A stretch of DNA of 18,589 nucleotides from Paenibacillaceae bacterium UBA6304 (GCA_002439285.1 DJTQ01000061.1:1-18589), one strand, 5' to 3'; positions 1 to 6,640 are shown, numbered from the stretch's first letter. The notes: generated by a model not told the origin, from the sequence alone. Translations and numbers: made by a program.

Positions 1-18
1 ATGTCTTACATAACTTGT

Positions 19-67
19 AAAAAAAGCCGTTCCCACGGAGCGCGGTCACGCTCACTGGAACGGCTTT
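19..67 (-). terminator. Rho-independent terminator of the thioredoxin-reductase-like gene
   Basis: Arms AAAGCCGTTCC (23-33) and GGAACGGCTTT (57-67) are perfectly complementary, and a smaller GAGCG/CGCTC stem sits inside the loop (38-42 with 49-53). Read on the minus strand the hairpin is followed by a run of T (complement of A19-A25). It lies just past the stop codon at 99-101, so it ends the minus-strand transcript. Confidence 0.88.
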
Positions 68-98
68 CGATTATTCTTTCTTCATACCATTATTAGCG

Positions 99-1328
99 CT
101 ATGCGTAAGTCAACAACGAGTCTAAAGCGTCCCCGCCAATGTCTTCCGTGATGACCTTCACAATTTCCCCGCCTTCCAAGTAAGCAACAGCCGGGACAGT
201 ATCCTGCCCCAATCTTGCAGCAAGTCCTGGAGATTTATAGACATCGACCTTAGTAACTTTGACTCGGTCTCCATGAGCTTGTTCAAAACGTTCCACGACA
301 GGCAACAATTCGCGGCAGGCCGGGTCCGTCGCATTCCATAAATAGACCAAAGACGGTTTTCCGTGATTCAGAATTTGCTGCTCATAGGTTTCACATTCCG
401 AGATGTATTTCTCCACCCCGTATCCAGCAATCGCGCCGTCACCGACAGCCGTCGCAACCTGCTTCAGGAACTTGTCGCACACGTCTCCGGCAGCGAACAC
501 GCCCGGAACGCCGGTCTCCATCTTTTCGTTGATCCGAACGTATCCGTTCCGGTTCAGTTCAAGCTCGCCAGCCAACATTTCGGTATTCGGCGCATAGCCG
601 ATGAACAGGAAGCAGGAATCGACCTTAATCGGAATCAGACCGCCGGTTTTCACGTTTTTGAGCACCACGGTTTCCAGGAAGTCTTGTCCTTCGAACGAAT
701 CCACCACGGTATTCCAAACAAACTCCATCTTGGGATTCTCTAATGCCTGGGCTTTTGCGATTTCGTTGCAGTCCATTTTCCCGGGATCATGCATAACCGA
801 AACAATGACCTTATCGGCGAACCGGGTCAAGAACATGCCTTCCTCGATAGCCGCGTCTCCGCTGCCGATGACCATGACCGTCTTGCCCGTATTTGCCGCT
901 GCATCGCAGGTCGCACAGAATGAAATGCCCTTATCGTACAAAAAGAGATCTTCGTTGCGCGCTCCCGTCAATCTCGGTTTCCCGCCGCTGGCGACGACGA
1001 CCGCTTTGCATTCATAAATGTTCCGGAACGTCTCCACTGTCTTGACCTCTCCTTGGAGGGAGACCGATCTCACGTCGGTCATTTTGAAATCGACGCCGAA
1101 CTTTTTCGCTTGTTTATGAAACAAGCCCATCAATTCGCTCCCCGTCGTCCCTCCAGGAAAACCTGGGTAATTCTCGATTTCGTTGGTGTAGGTTGCGAGC
1201 CCCCCGACGAGCGATTTTTCCAAAATCAACGTCTTCAATCTGGCGCGTCCGCAGTATATCCCGGCCGTCAAACCTGCCGCTCCGCCGCCGATAATGACTA
1301 CGTCATATTGTTCGCGTTTCTTGTCCAT
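99..1328 (-). CDS. Thioredoxin-reductase-like flavoprotein fused to a degenerate thioredoxin domain
   Basis: Predicted cytosolic FAD disulfide oxidoreductase of 409 residues. Residues 1-310 are a low-molecular-weight thioredoxin reductase fold: FAD motif GGGAAG (14-19), redox pair CATC (138-141), second dinucleotide motif GSGDAA (155-160), and the C-terminal FAD segment around AAGDVCD (279-285). Residues about 318-409 form a thioredoxin-like domain with the cis-proline region DTVPAV. Two features are odd. The NADPH-binding HRRxxxR stretch of classical TrxR reads HDPGKMD here (180-186). The thioredoxin WCGPC reads TDPAC (334-338), so only the second cysteine remains. The ATG at 1328 has GGAGGA about 8 bases upstream. 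Its neighbours are YeeE-type and TusA-like genes, which suggests work on sulfur-carrier disulfides or persulfides (inference). A relative of the atypical TrxR groups that lack the NADPH motif is possible. Fold certain, substrate unknown. Confidence 0.9.
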   Translation of the reverse strand: MDKKREQYDVVIIGGGAAGLTAGIYCGRARLKTLILEKSLVGGLATYTNEIENYPGFPGGTTGSELMGLFHKQAKKFGVDFKMTDVRSVSLQGEVKTVETFRNIYECKAVVVASGGKPRLTGARNEDLFLYDKGISFCATCDAAANTGKTVMVIGSGDAAIEEGMFLTRFADKVIVSVMHDPGKMDCNEIAKAQALENPKMEFVWNTVVDSFEGQDFLETVVLKNVKTGGLIPIKVDSCFLFIGYAPNTEMLAGELELNRNGYVRINEKMETGVPGVFAAGDVCDKFLKQVATAVGDGAIAGYGVEKYISECETYEQQILNHGKPSLVYLWNATDPACRELLPVVERFEQAHGDRVKVTKVDVYKSPGLAARLGQDTVPAVAYLEGGEIVKVITEDIGGDALDSLLTYA

Positions 1329-1360
1329 GCCGTCTTCCTCCGATTCTGCCGTTATCTAGA

Positions 1361-1388
1361 ATAAAAGAGGCTGACTGACGTCAGCCTC
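1361..1388 (-). terminator. Intrinsic hairpin between the transporter C-half gene and the TrxR-like gene
   Basis: GAGGCTGAC (1367-1375) pairs perfectly over 9 bp with GTCAGCCTC (1380-1388) around a TGAC loop. On the minus strand it is followed by TTTTATTC. It stands 44 bases past the stop of the upstream gene and leaves only 38 bases before the next start, too few for an obvious separate promoter. It may therefore work as a partial terminator that sets the expression ratio inside the operon. Confidence 0.75.
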
Positions 1389-1431
1389 ACGAACCCGAAA
1401 TTAAGTGTTTGCTTGCTCTGTCTTAATCGTT

Positions 1432-1992
1432 CTACATGAAAAACTTGGCCAGCAATTTGCTGCCGATAAATGCCCCGACGAACAGGAACGCTCCGAAAAT
1501 CCATCCCGAGAGCGACAGCGAGGAGATGGCCGTGAACAGGGCGCCGATATTGCACCCGTTCGCCAATCTTGCGCCGTAGCCCATCAGTAGCCCGCCCAGA
1601 ACCGCAGCGATAACCTGCTTTTTGGATTTGATTTTTTTGATTTTAAACTCGGATGCGAACAGAGTCGCGAGGAGCGCGCCTAACACGATCCCCAGGTTGC
1701 GGATGGAACCTCCATCGTTCATGAACCCGCCAGACAGCGTCTTTTGGGCCTTCTCGGAACTGAAATAAGCCCATTTATCCACGTTTCCGCCGAATAACTC
1801 GTATACCCAGGCACCCCAGTCCGCAAATGCGCTCGTGACTCCCCAGCCTTTGGAGAACACCGCCAGATGCGCCGTGGCGAATACCGCCAATAGCACCGCG
1901 CCGGCCACATAGCTTAATGGTTCTTTCAGCAACTGTTTATAAAAGCGATTCGAAGATATTCTTAGCCAAAATTGGTTCATTGCCGCAGTCAC
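1432..1992 (-). CDS. YeeE/YedE family membrane protein, C-terminal half (TsuA-like)
   Basis: Protein of 186 residues with about four membrane segments (about 25-46, 98-114, 126-144, 163-183). It matches the second half of single-chain YeeE/YedE (TsuA) thiosulfate transporters: the KGWGVTSAFADWGAW stretch (48-62) and the hallmark GYGARLANGCNIG (138-150), whose Cys147 corresponds to a conserved pore cysteine in that family. The first half is encoded separately at 2302-2991, with a TusA-like gene between them. Known family members of about 330-400 residues carry both halves in one chain. The longest frame starts with GTG at 1992 with AAAGG close upstream; an ATG at 1980 is the alternative. Likely role: with its partner half, inner-membrane uptake of thiosulfate or a related sulfur anion. 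Family assignment firm, substrate inferred. Confidence 0.85.
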   Translation of the reverse strand: MTAAMNQFWLRISSNRFYKQLLKEPLSYVAGAVLLAVFATAHLAVFSKGWGVTSAFADWGAWVYELFGGNVDKWAYFSSEKAQKTLSGGFMNDGGSIRNLGIVLGALLATLFASEFKIKKIKSKKQVIAAVLGGLLMGYGARLANGCNIGALFTAISSLSLSGWIFGAFLFVGAFIGSKLLAKFFM

Positions 1993-2016
1993 CAGCCTTT
2001 CTTCTTCCCTGAACCC

Positions 2017-2244
2017 TTATTTCGTTTTCTCGATGACTACTTCCCATTCGCCGTCGGCAATTTCTTCGATTTCCACGTTATGCCCTTGCTTTCTTGCCCA
2101 CTCGGGAACATTCTTCATCGCGCAACTATGGTCGATCGAGACCACAAGCACATCTCCAACCTTCAGGTCGGCCATCTTCTTCTCCGTTTTCATCAAAGGA
2201 ACCGGACAAGCCTCTCCCAAACAATCCAATGTAAATTCAGCCAT
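2017..2244 (-). CDS. TusA-like (SirA/YeeD-type) sulfur-carrier protein
   Basis: A 75-residue cytosolic protein of the TusA family. The signature is LDCLGEACPVPLM with the CPxP cysteine at position 13, which in the family carries a persulfide. A second conserved cysteine lies in DHSCAMKNV (Cys41), a feature of YeeD-like members that work with YeeE transporters. AAGGTGG lies about 8 bases before the ATG at 2244. The gene sits between the two halves of a YeeE-type transporter, 57 bases after the first and 24 bases before the second, all on the minus strand, so it is very likely the dedicated intracellular acceptor or processor of the imported sulfur species (inference from context). Length and motif fit the family well. 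Confidence 0.9.
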   Translation of the reverse strand: MAEFTLDCLGEACPVPLMKTEKKMADLKVGDVLVVSIDHSCAMKNVPEWARKQGHNVEIEEIADGEWEVVIEKTK

Positions 2245-2301
2245 TTAAAAAACCACCTTTTCTTAATTAGTTTTATTTGTGAAAAAAAATAACTTAACTG
2301 C

Positions 2302-2991
2302 CTATTCCGCACTGCCCATTTTCTTCTCCTGCCATTTGACCGCAGCCATATACAGCAAAAGGATAATCAGGAACTGAACCAGCAACGCGCCGAGCCAGCC
2401 GAATACATCCGGCAGGAAGACGCTGGGTGACTCCTTGATGACGTTAGTCCGCCACCAGCCCATATCGTGCGCTCCCCACAGCGAGCCTATCACAAAGAAA
2501 ACGAGCGACAGCATTTGCATCGTAAAGCCTTCTCCGACCCGCATCAGCGTGCCCGATGCGCAGCCGCCGGCAATGACCATGCCGATGCCGAACAAGACGG
2601 CGCCAATCACGAGCGCGAAGCTGATTTGCCCTACGTTATCCATGCCGGGAATCGGATTTCCGCCAGCGAACGCCGAATACTTGATGGCCGTAAATCCGAT
2701 AGTGGCGAGCGAACATGCGATCAACACTGCCCGGGTCACCGAAGTGCTGCCCGTGATGCAAGGATCTCTCAACGATGCGGTGAAGCAAAAGCGCGACCTT
2801 TGCAGGATGACGCCGAAAGAAAGGCCGAACAGCAGATACACGACCATTTTGTCGTTATACTGGTTCAGATAGAAGCCGAATCCTACCACGAGAATCGTGA
2901 CCAACAGCGCGATGGGCAGTTGGCTTTTTTTCGGTTTTCGTGGAGCACGGTTTCTGCCGCCTGACGATTCGGGACGGTGGATTTGTCCCAT
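2302..2991 (-). CDS. YeeE/YedE family membrane protein, N-terminal half (TsuA-like)
   Basis: Protein of 229 residues with a basic, presumably cytosolic N-terminus (1-23) and about six hydrophobic segments (25-43, 50-63, 85-105, 122-142, 157-173, 198-217). It matches the first half of YeeE/YedE transporters: GVILQRSRFCF (60-70) with Cys69, and the AGGCASGTLMRVGEG loop (141-155) with Cys144. In characterised YeeE proteins, cysteines in such central loops line the route for thiosulfate. The second half is a separate gene at 1432-1992. The ATG at 2991 has GGAGGT 9 bases upstream. It is the first gene of the minus-strand sulfur run and is divergent from a LysR regulator, which probably controls it. 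Family call firm; that the two half-proteins assemble into one transporter is an inference. Confidence 0.87.
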   Translation of the reverse strand: MGQIHRPESSGGRNRAPRKPKKSQLPIALLVTILVVGFGFYLNQYNDKMVVYLLFGLSFGVILQRSRFCFTASLRDPCITGSTSVTRAVLIACSLATIGFTAIKYSAFAGGNPIPGMDNVGQISFALVIGAVLFGIGMVIAGGCASGTLMRVGEGFTMQMLSLVFFVIGSLWGAHDMGWWRTNVIKESPSVFLPDVFGWLGALLVQFLIILLLYMAAVKWQEKKMGSAE

Positions 2992-3031
2992 AACTTGTGC
3001 ACCTCCAAATATATCTTGTTGGACTAGATTG

Positions 3032-3055
3032 ACTATGTGAAAATGGTAACATAGT
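3032..3055. promoter_or_regulatory. Inverted repeat over the start of the sulfur operon promoter
   Basis: ACTATGT (3032-3038) and ACATAGT (3049-3055) form a perfect 7-bp inverted repeat with a 10-base spacer. It covers the proposed -10 element and start point of the minus-strand operon. It may be the activation or repression site of the divergent LysR regulator, or a site for another repressor. Confidence 0.5.
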
Positions 3056-3076
3056 TTTGTGAGGCGCGGTTATCAG
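3048..3076 (-). promoter_or_regulatory. Candidate sigma-A promoter of the YeeE-TusA operon
   Basis: On the minus strand CTGATA (complement of 3071-3076) and TATGTT (complement of 3048-3053) are 17 bases apart. Each matches 4 of 6 consensus bases, as is common for activator-dependent promoters. Transcription would start near 3041. The LysR-type box is then centred near -58, where such boxes usually lie. Confidence 0.45.
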
Positions 3077-3092
3077 CTTTTTTTATGCTGCA

Positions 3093-3105
3093 TTAGTTTT
3101 GCTAA
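3093..3105. promoter_or_regulatory. LysR-type T-N11-A recognition box
   Basis: The 13-base palindrome TTAG-TTTTG-CTAA is a perfect T-N11-A motif, the classical recognition site of LysR-type regulators; the symmetry extends one base to CATTAG/CTAATG (3091-3107). It lies between the lysR-type gene and the operon divergent from it, so it is the best candidate for the autoregulatory and activating site. Confidence 0.6.
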
Positions 3106-3197
3106 TGACCCCGCCTTGCGCTTTATCACGGACAAACAACCTAGCATGAAGTATGCTGTATTTCATATGATCACGGTCAACAGGAGGAATATCCGCA

Positions 3198-4082
3198 ATG
3201 AATATGGAAACGCTTAAATTGTTTCGGGACGTGGCTGCGCTGAAGAGCATCTCCAAAGCGGCGCGCAAATCGCATCTTACCCAATCGGCCTTAAGCCAGC
3301 AATTAAAATCGTGGGAAAATATGCTCGGAACGGAACTGCTATCAAGGAGCAATAAAGGCGCAGAGTTGACGGAAGCCGGAAGCATTGTCGATAAATACGC
3401 TTTACAGATCTGCAAATTGTACGACGATATGATGACGGAAATTCAACAACTCCAATCCGTCCGCCGGCAATTGTCCATTTACGCCATATCCGAGGTTTGC
3501 AGCTACGCTCTTCCCTGTACCCTGTACGAAATCAAACGGCAATTTCCCGATTGCCGTATTACGTTAAACGAAGGTTCTTCACCCAACATTGAAGAACACC
3601 TCCTGCTTGAAGAAGGGGATATCGGCTTCATCTCCGGACCTTCCTCCAAGACGGAGCTCAGCTCGCACAAGGTGTTTTCGGATAAAGTGATGCTGGTTGC
3701 CGGACAGAATATCCTTTGTCCAGACAAAATCACGATCGCGGACCTGCCCCGCTATCCGTTGATCTGGTTTGCCCATCACCGGGCAGTGGAATGCGCGATG
3801 CAAAGTATGCTGGAGGAGACCCCCAAGTTAAACGTGCTATACAACCTAGAATCGATCGAAGCGGTGAAGATGGCGGCGATCAAAGGCCACGGCATGGCCT
3901 TTCTGCCTTATATGGCCATAAAAAAAGAGCTGTATGGCAAACAGCTCCGAATCGTTCATATCGACAATTTTCAAGTGTATAACGATATATACATGGTCAA
4001 AAAGAAAAACCAGCGCTGCGATGACGGAATTAAGCAGCTTCTACGTTCCATGGAACAAATGCTGGTTGACACTTTGTGTTAA
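3198..4082 (+). CDS. LysR-family transcriptional regulator
   Basis: A DNA-binding regulator of 294 residues, the usual LysR length. Residues 4-62 are the winged helix-turn-helix (FRDVAALKSISKAARK, then LTQSALSQQLKSWE at 27-40); residues about 90-290 are the two-lobed effector domain. The ATG at 3198 has AGGAGGA 9-10 bases upstream. It is divergent from the YeeE-TusA operon with a 206-base gap holding a T-N11-A box. The natural reading is that it senses a sulfur or cysteine-precursor metabolite and controls that operon, as CysL/CysB-type LysR proteins do for sulfur genes (family knowledge; effector not shown). Its stop overlaps the stop of the converging TusA-like gene. Confidence 0.92.
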   Translation: MNMETLKLFRDVAALKSISKAARKSHLTQSALSQQLKSWENMLGTELLSRSNKGAELTEAGSIVDKYALQICKLYDDMMTEIQQLQSVRRQLSIYAISEVCSYALPCTLYEIKRQFPDCRITLNEGSSPNIEEHLLLEEGDIGFISGPSSKTELSSHKVFSDKVMLVAGQNILCPDKITIADLPRYPLIWFAHHRAVECAMQSMLEETPKLNVLYNLESIEAVKMAAIKGHGMAFLPYMAIKKELYGKQLRIVHIDNFQVYNDIYMVKKKNQRCDDGIKQLLRSMEQMLVDTLC

Positions 4083-4300
4083 TCCTTGGCCTCGATGGTG
4101 ATCTCCCAAACCCCATTAATCACTTCTTGAATGGAGCAAGTCATGCCCGCGTGGTCGCAAAACTGGGTGATGGATTTTCTGGCGCAGCTGTGATCGGTAA
4201 TCAGCAGCACGCTTTCCCCGCTTTTGATCGCTTTTTGATGTTTTTTTAGCATCATGACGGGTACGGGACAAATTTCACCCAGACAGTCGATTTCAATCAC
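4079..4300 (-). CDS. Second TusA-like sulfur-carrier protein
   Basis: A 73-residue TusA-family protein with IDCLGEICPVPVM (CPxP cysteine at 11), DHSCARKSI (Cys39), and extra cysteines at 48 and 55 not found in the first copy. The start is GTG at 4300; the good site GAGGAGGGG lies 9 bases upstream and no ATG fits as well. It has its own promoter (4338-4367), so it is expressed apart from the main sulfur operon. It converges on the LysR gene, and the four bases TTAA (4079-4082) supply both stop codons. Likely a persulfide carrier in sulfur relay; its partner is unknown. It is diverged enough from the 2017-2244 protein to suggest a different partner. Confidence 0.88.
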   Translation of the reverse strand: MIEIDCLGEICPVPVMMLKKHQKAIKSGESVLLITDHSCARKSITQFCDHAGMTCSIQEVINGVWEITIEAKD

Positions 4301-4337
4301 GGCGGCAAGCCCCTCCTCTCTTTCCTAGATCAATCTC

Positions 4338-4367
4338 ATTATGGCTCCCGTCACTCCGATCCGTCAA
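4338..4367 (-). promoter_or_regulatory. Sigma-A promoter of the second TusA-like gene
   Basis: On the minus strand TTGACG (complement of 4362-4367) and CATAAT (complement of 4338-4343) stand 18 bases apart. Each matches 5 of 6 consensus bases. It lies 38 bases before the GTG start. Confidence 0.6.
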
Positions 4368-4457
4368 ACTCGGAATTCCTTCATTTCGCGGATAGTTTGG
4401 TTTACAATAGATGGAGAGATTACTTACCAATTCATAGTAATGGGGGACTAGAGATCC

Positions 4458-5462
4458 ATGCTGTTTATCGACAATCAAGGAATCACCGATGCGTCCGTCA
4501 ATCTGGCCATCGAAGAATACGCGCTTAGACATCTGCCGCTTGAGGACGACAGCTATTTGCTATTCTATATTAACGCTCCGTCCATCATTATCGGGAAGCA
4601 TCAGAACACGATTGAAGAAATCAACGCCGAATACGTGAAGGAAAATGGCATCCAGATCGTTCGCCGCCTATCCGGCGGAGGCGCGGTTTACCACGATCTC
4701 GGCAACCTCAATTTCAGCTTTATTACCAAGGACGACGGCCAATCGTTCCACAATTTCCGTAAGTTCACCGAGCCGGTGGTACAAGCCCTGCACTCCTTGG
4801 GTGTCAATGCCGAAATGACCGGACGCAATGACCTGCAGGTCGGCGAACAGAAAATTTCGGGCAACGCCCAATTTGCGACCCGCGGCCGGATGTTCAGCCA
4901 TGGCACCTTAATGTTCAACCTCAATCTGGAGGATGTACAAGCTTCGCTGCATGCCAATCCCGAGAAATTCAAATCCAAGAGCACCAAATCCGTACGTAGC
5001 CGTGTTGCCAACATCGTCGATTTTCTGGATCGCGACATGACGATCGAAGAATTCCGTTCCGAGTTACTCCGCCACATTTTCGGCATGGATCCGCAAGACG
5101 TTCCTCAATACAAGCTGACCGATGAAGACTGGAAGAAAATCCATGAGATCTCGGCTGAGCGCTACAAGAACTGGGATTGGAATTACGGGCTATCCCCGGA
5201 GAGTAATGTAAAGCACGCCAAAAAATTCCCGGTCGGTATCATCGATTTGCGCATGAATATTAAAGACGGCTATATCCAGGGCATCAAAATATACGGCGAT
5301 TTCTTCGGCGTAGGAGATGTGACCGACATTGAGGACAAGCTTAAAGGCGTACGATACGAAGAAAACGACGTTCGAGCAGCATTATCCGATATTGATGTTA
5401 AGCATTATTTCGGCAATCTCGAAATGGACGACTTTATAGGACTCGTATTCCTTGAAGATTAA
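4458..5462 (+). CDS. lplJ: Lipoate--protein ligase (LplJ-like)
   Basis: Activates free lipoate with ATP to lipoyl-AMP and transfers it to lysines of lipoyl domains (GcvH and 2-oxoacid dehydrogenase E2) in the cytosol. The 334 residues match the LplA/LplJ fold: RRLSGGGAVYHDLGNLNFSF (69-88), GRNDL (122-126), KISGNAQF with the catalytic-type lysine (132-139), and FSHGTLMF (146-153), followed by the C-terminal accessory domain (about 240-334). Length and sequence are close to Bacillus LplJ. The ATG at 4458 has GGGGGA about 10 bases upstream. It is divergent from the second TusA-like gene and ends in a strong terminator, so it is a single-gene unit. Lipoyl assembly needs sulfur, but salvage does not, so a functional tie to the sulfur genes nearby is not implied. 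Confidence 0.96.
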   Translation: MLFIDNQGITDASVNLAIEEYALRHLPLEDDSYLLFYINAPSIIIGKHQNTIEEINAEYVKENGIQIVRRLSGGGAVYHDLGNLNFSFITKDDGQSFHNFRKFTEPVVQALHSLGVNAEMTGRNDLQVGEQKISGNAQFATRGRMFSHGTLMFNLNLEDVQASLHANPEKFKSKSTKSVRSRVANIVDFLDRDMTIEEFRSELLRHIFGMDPQDVPQYKLTDEDWKKIHEISAERYKNWDWNYGLSPESNVKHAKKFPVGIIDLRMNIKDGYIQGIKIYGDFFGVGDVTDIEDKLKGVRYEENDVRAALSDIDVKHYFGNLEMDDFIGLVFLED

Positions 5463-5486
5463 CGCCAACCTACACTAAATAAACTG

Positions 5487-5534
5487 AAGCCCGGAGCAAG
5501 GAATTCCTTTTCATTCCTGCCCCGGGCTTTTTTT
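5487..5534 (+). terminator. Rho-independent terminator of the lipoate ligase gene
   Basis: AAGCCCGG at 5487 onward pairs with CCGGGCTT near 5522-5529, the stem is extended by a GGAAT/ATTCC inner part, and a run of seven or more T follows. It begins 25 bases past the stop codon. Confidence 0.92.
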
Positions 5535-5587
5535 CGTTTTCCATCAATCCATTTTCTTATATTCATCCAAGCCGTCGGTCTCGTTAT

Positions 5588-6640
5588 TCATCCTCTGCCT
5601 TTAGAAGGAACTTTCGTGAACGAGATGATTTGATGATGGATAAAGCCGGTTAGCACCGCTATCCAAGCAACGAGGGCAATCACGACCATAACACGCGGGA
5701 TCGCCACAAGAAACGGTAGCTTAAGCGCCTGAGAAAGCTGGTATGTGCTCGTTGTATACATGGCCAGCGGGAACGCCATTCCCCAAAATTGCGGATCGTA
5801 AGTGAGCGGATAACGGTGTACCCCATGCCGCCAGATCATCAATATAAAGAGCAGTGGAATCCACCACGTCCCTGTAATCCAGAAGAATATGGTAAAGCCT
5901 TTCAGGAACGGCGTGATTTCCATCAAAAGCGGCATATTCTGAGCATGGAGAATCAGCGTTGATCCGGCCAAGGTGGCGATTGCAACCGCCCCCATATTAA
6001 TCCAGTAAGGCGGGGTTAATGCGGCGTATTTTAGCTCGACAAAAGTAAACCGGTAGAAAATCAGAGTAATGATGCTCAAATACAGCATACAACCCAGCAA
6101 AAACATACATAGCGTAAAAAACAGGACCATTTCACGGCCGCTGCCAATCTTCGGGGATAACAGGGTTCCCAGAACGGATACCGACTGCGTTCCAACCGCG
6201 GCAATCAACCAGGCTCCGTTAATTCCTTCTCCCAAATTAGGCTTCTTCTTTCTGACCGTCACAGCGGTAAAAAAGGTATACATCACGATCAGCCACAATG
6301 CGATTCCGACAACCCACAAAAAGACTGGAACAGCATAAGAGTGTGCCACTACGATAAATTGGCTTCCTAATACGCAGGTTCCGGCAACGCAAGTAAAGAA
6401 TCCCGGACCCATGGAATGACTCGTCAAATCCCTTATTACGCGGGAGCCGTATCTGAAGATGCGAATCAGGTTCAAAATCCATAACACAACATACACGATC
6501 ACGTTAAAATATAACAATATTCTCGGTAACACCGGAATCCCAAGCAAATGCATCGCAATGGACAACGCTCCCGTCGCCATCACCATGGAAAAATAACCGG
6601 GGAAAAGCTTCGAAATCTTCTCCTGCAATATTTTGAACAT
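5588..6640 (-). CDS. TDT-family transporter (tellurite-resistance/C4-dicarboxylate/sulfite type)
   Basis: Integral membrane protein of 350 residues with about ten membrane segments. It has the TDT (TehA/SLAC1/Ssu1/Mae1) opening FPGYFSMVMATGALSIA (14-30), a long central hydrophobic region, and the late motif YPLTYDPQFWGMAFPLAMYT (about 278-297). Family members move C4-dicarboxylates, sulfite, nitrate or chloride; tellurite resistance is one phenotype. Sulfur genes lie on the same side of the window, so a sulfite exporter of the Ssu1 kind is possible, but sequence alone does not settle this. The ATG at 6640 has GGAGG about 11 bases upstream. It is convergent with the lipoate ligase and divergent from the small gene at 6845. 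Confidence 0.85.
   Translation of the reverse strand: MFKILQEKISKLFPGYFSMVMATGALSIAMHLLGIPVLPRILLYFNVIVYVVLWILNLIRIFRYGSRVIRDLTSHSMGPGFFTCVAGTCVLGSQFIVVAHSYAVPVFLWVVGIALWLIVMYTFFTAVTVRKKKPNLGEGINGAWLIAAVGTQSVSVLGTLLSPKIGSGREMVLFFTLCMFLLGCMLYLSIITLIFYRFTFVELKYAALTPPYWINMGAVAIATLAGSTLILHAQNMPLLMEITPFLKGFTIFFWITGTWWIPLLFILMIWRHGVHRYPLTYDPQFWGMAFPLAMYTTSTYQLSQALKLPFLVAIPRVMVVIALVAWIAVLTGFIHHQIISFTKVPSKGRG

Noticed and set aside
2467..2964. Plus-strand open frame of 165 codons opposite the transporter N-half gene
   Set aside because: Antisense to a membrane protein with family motifs. The translated product is rich in Arg, Ala and Asp without pattern, as expected of a shadow.
4380..4408. Promoter of the lipoate ligase gene with TACAAT at 4403-4408
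   Set aside because: The -10 is good, but no -35 better than 3 of 6 is found at 16-18 bases, so it was not listed as a feature.
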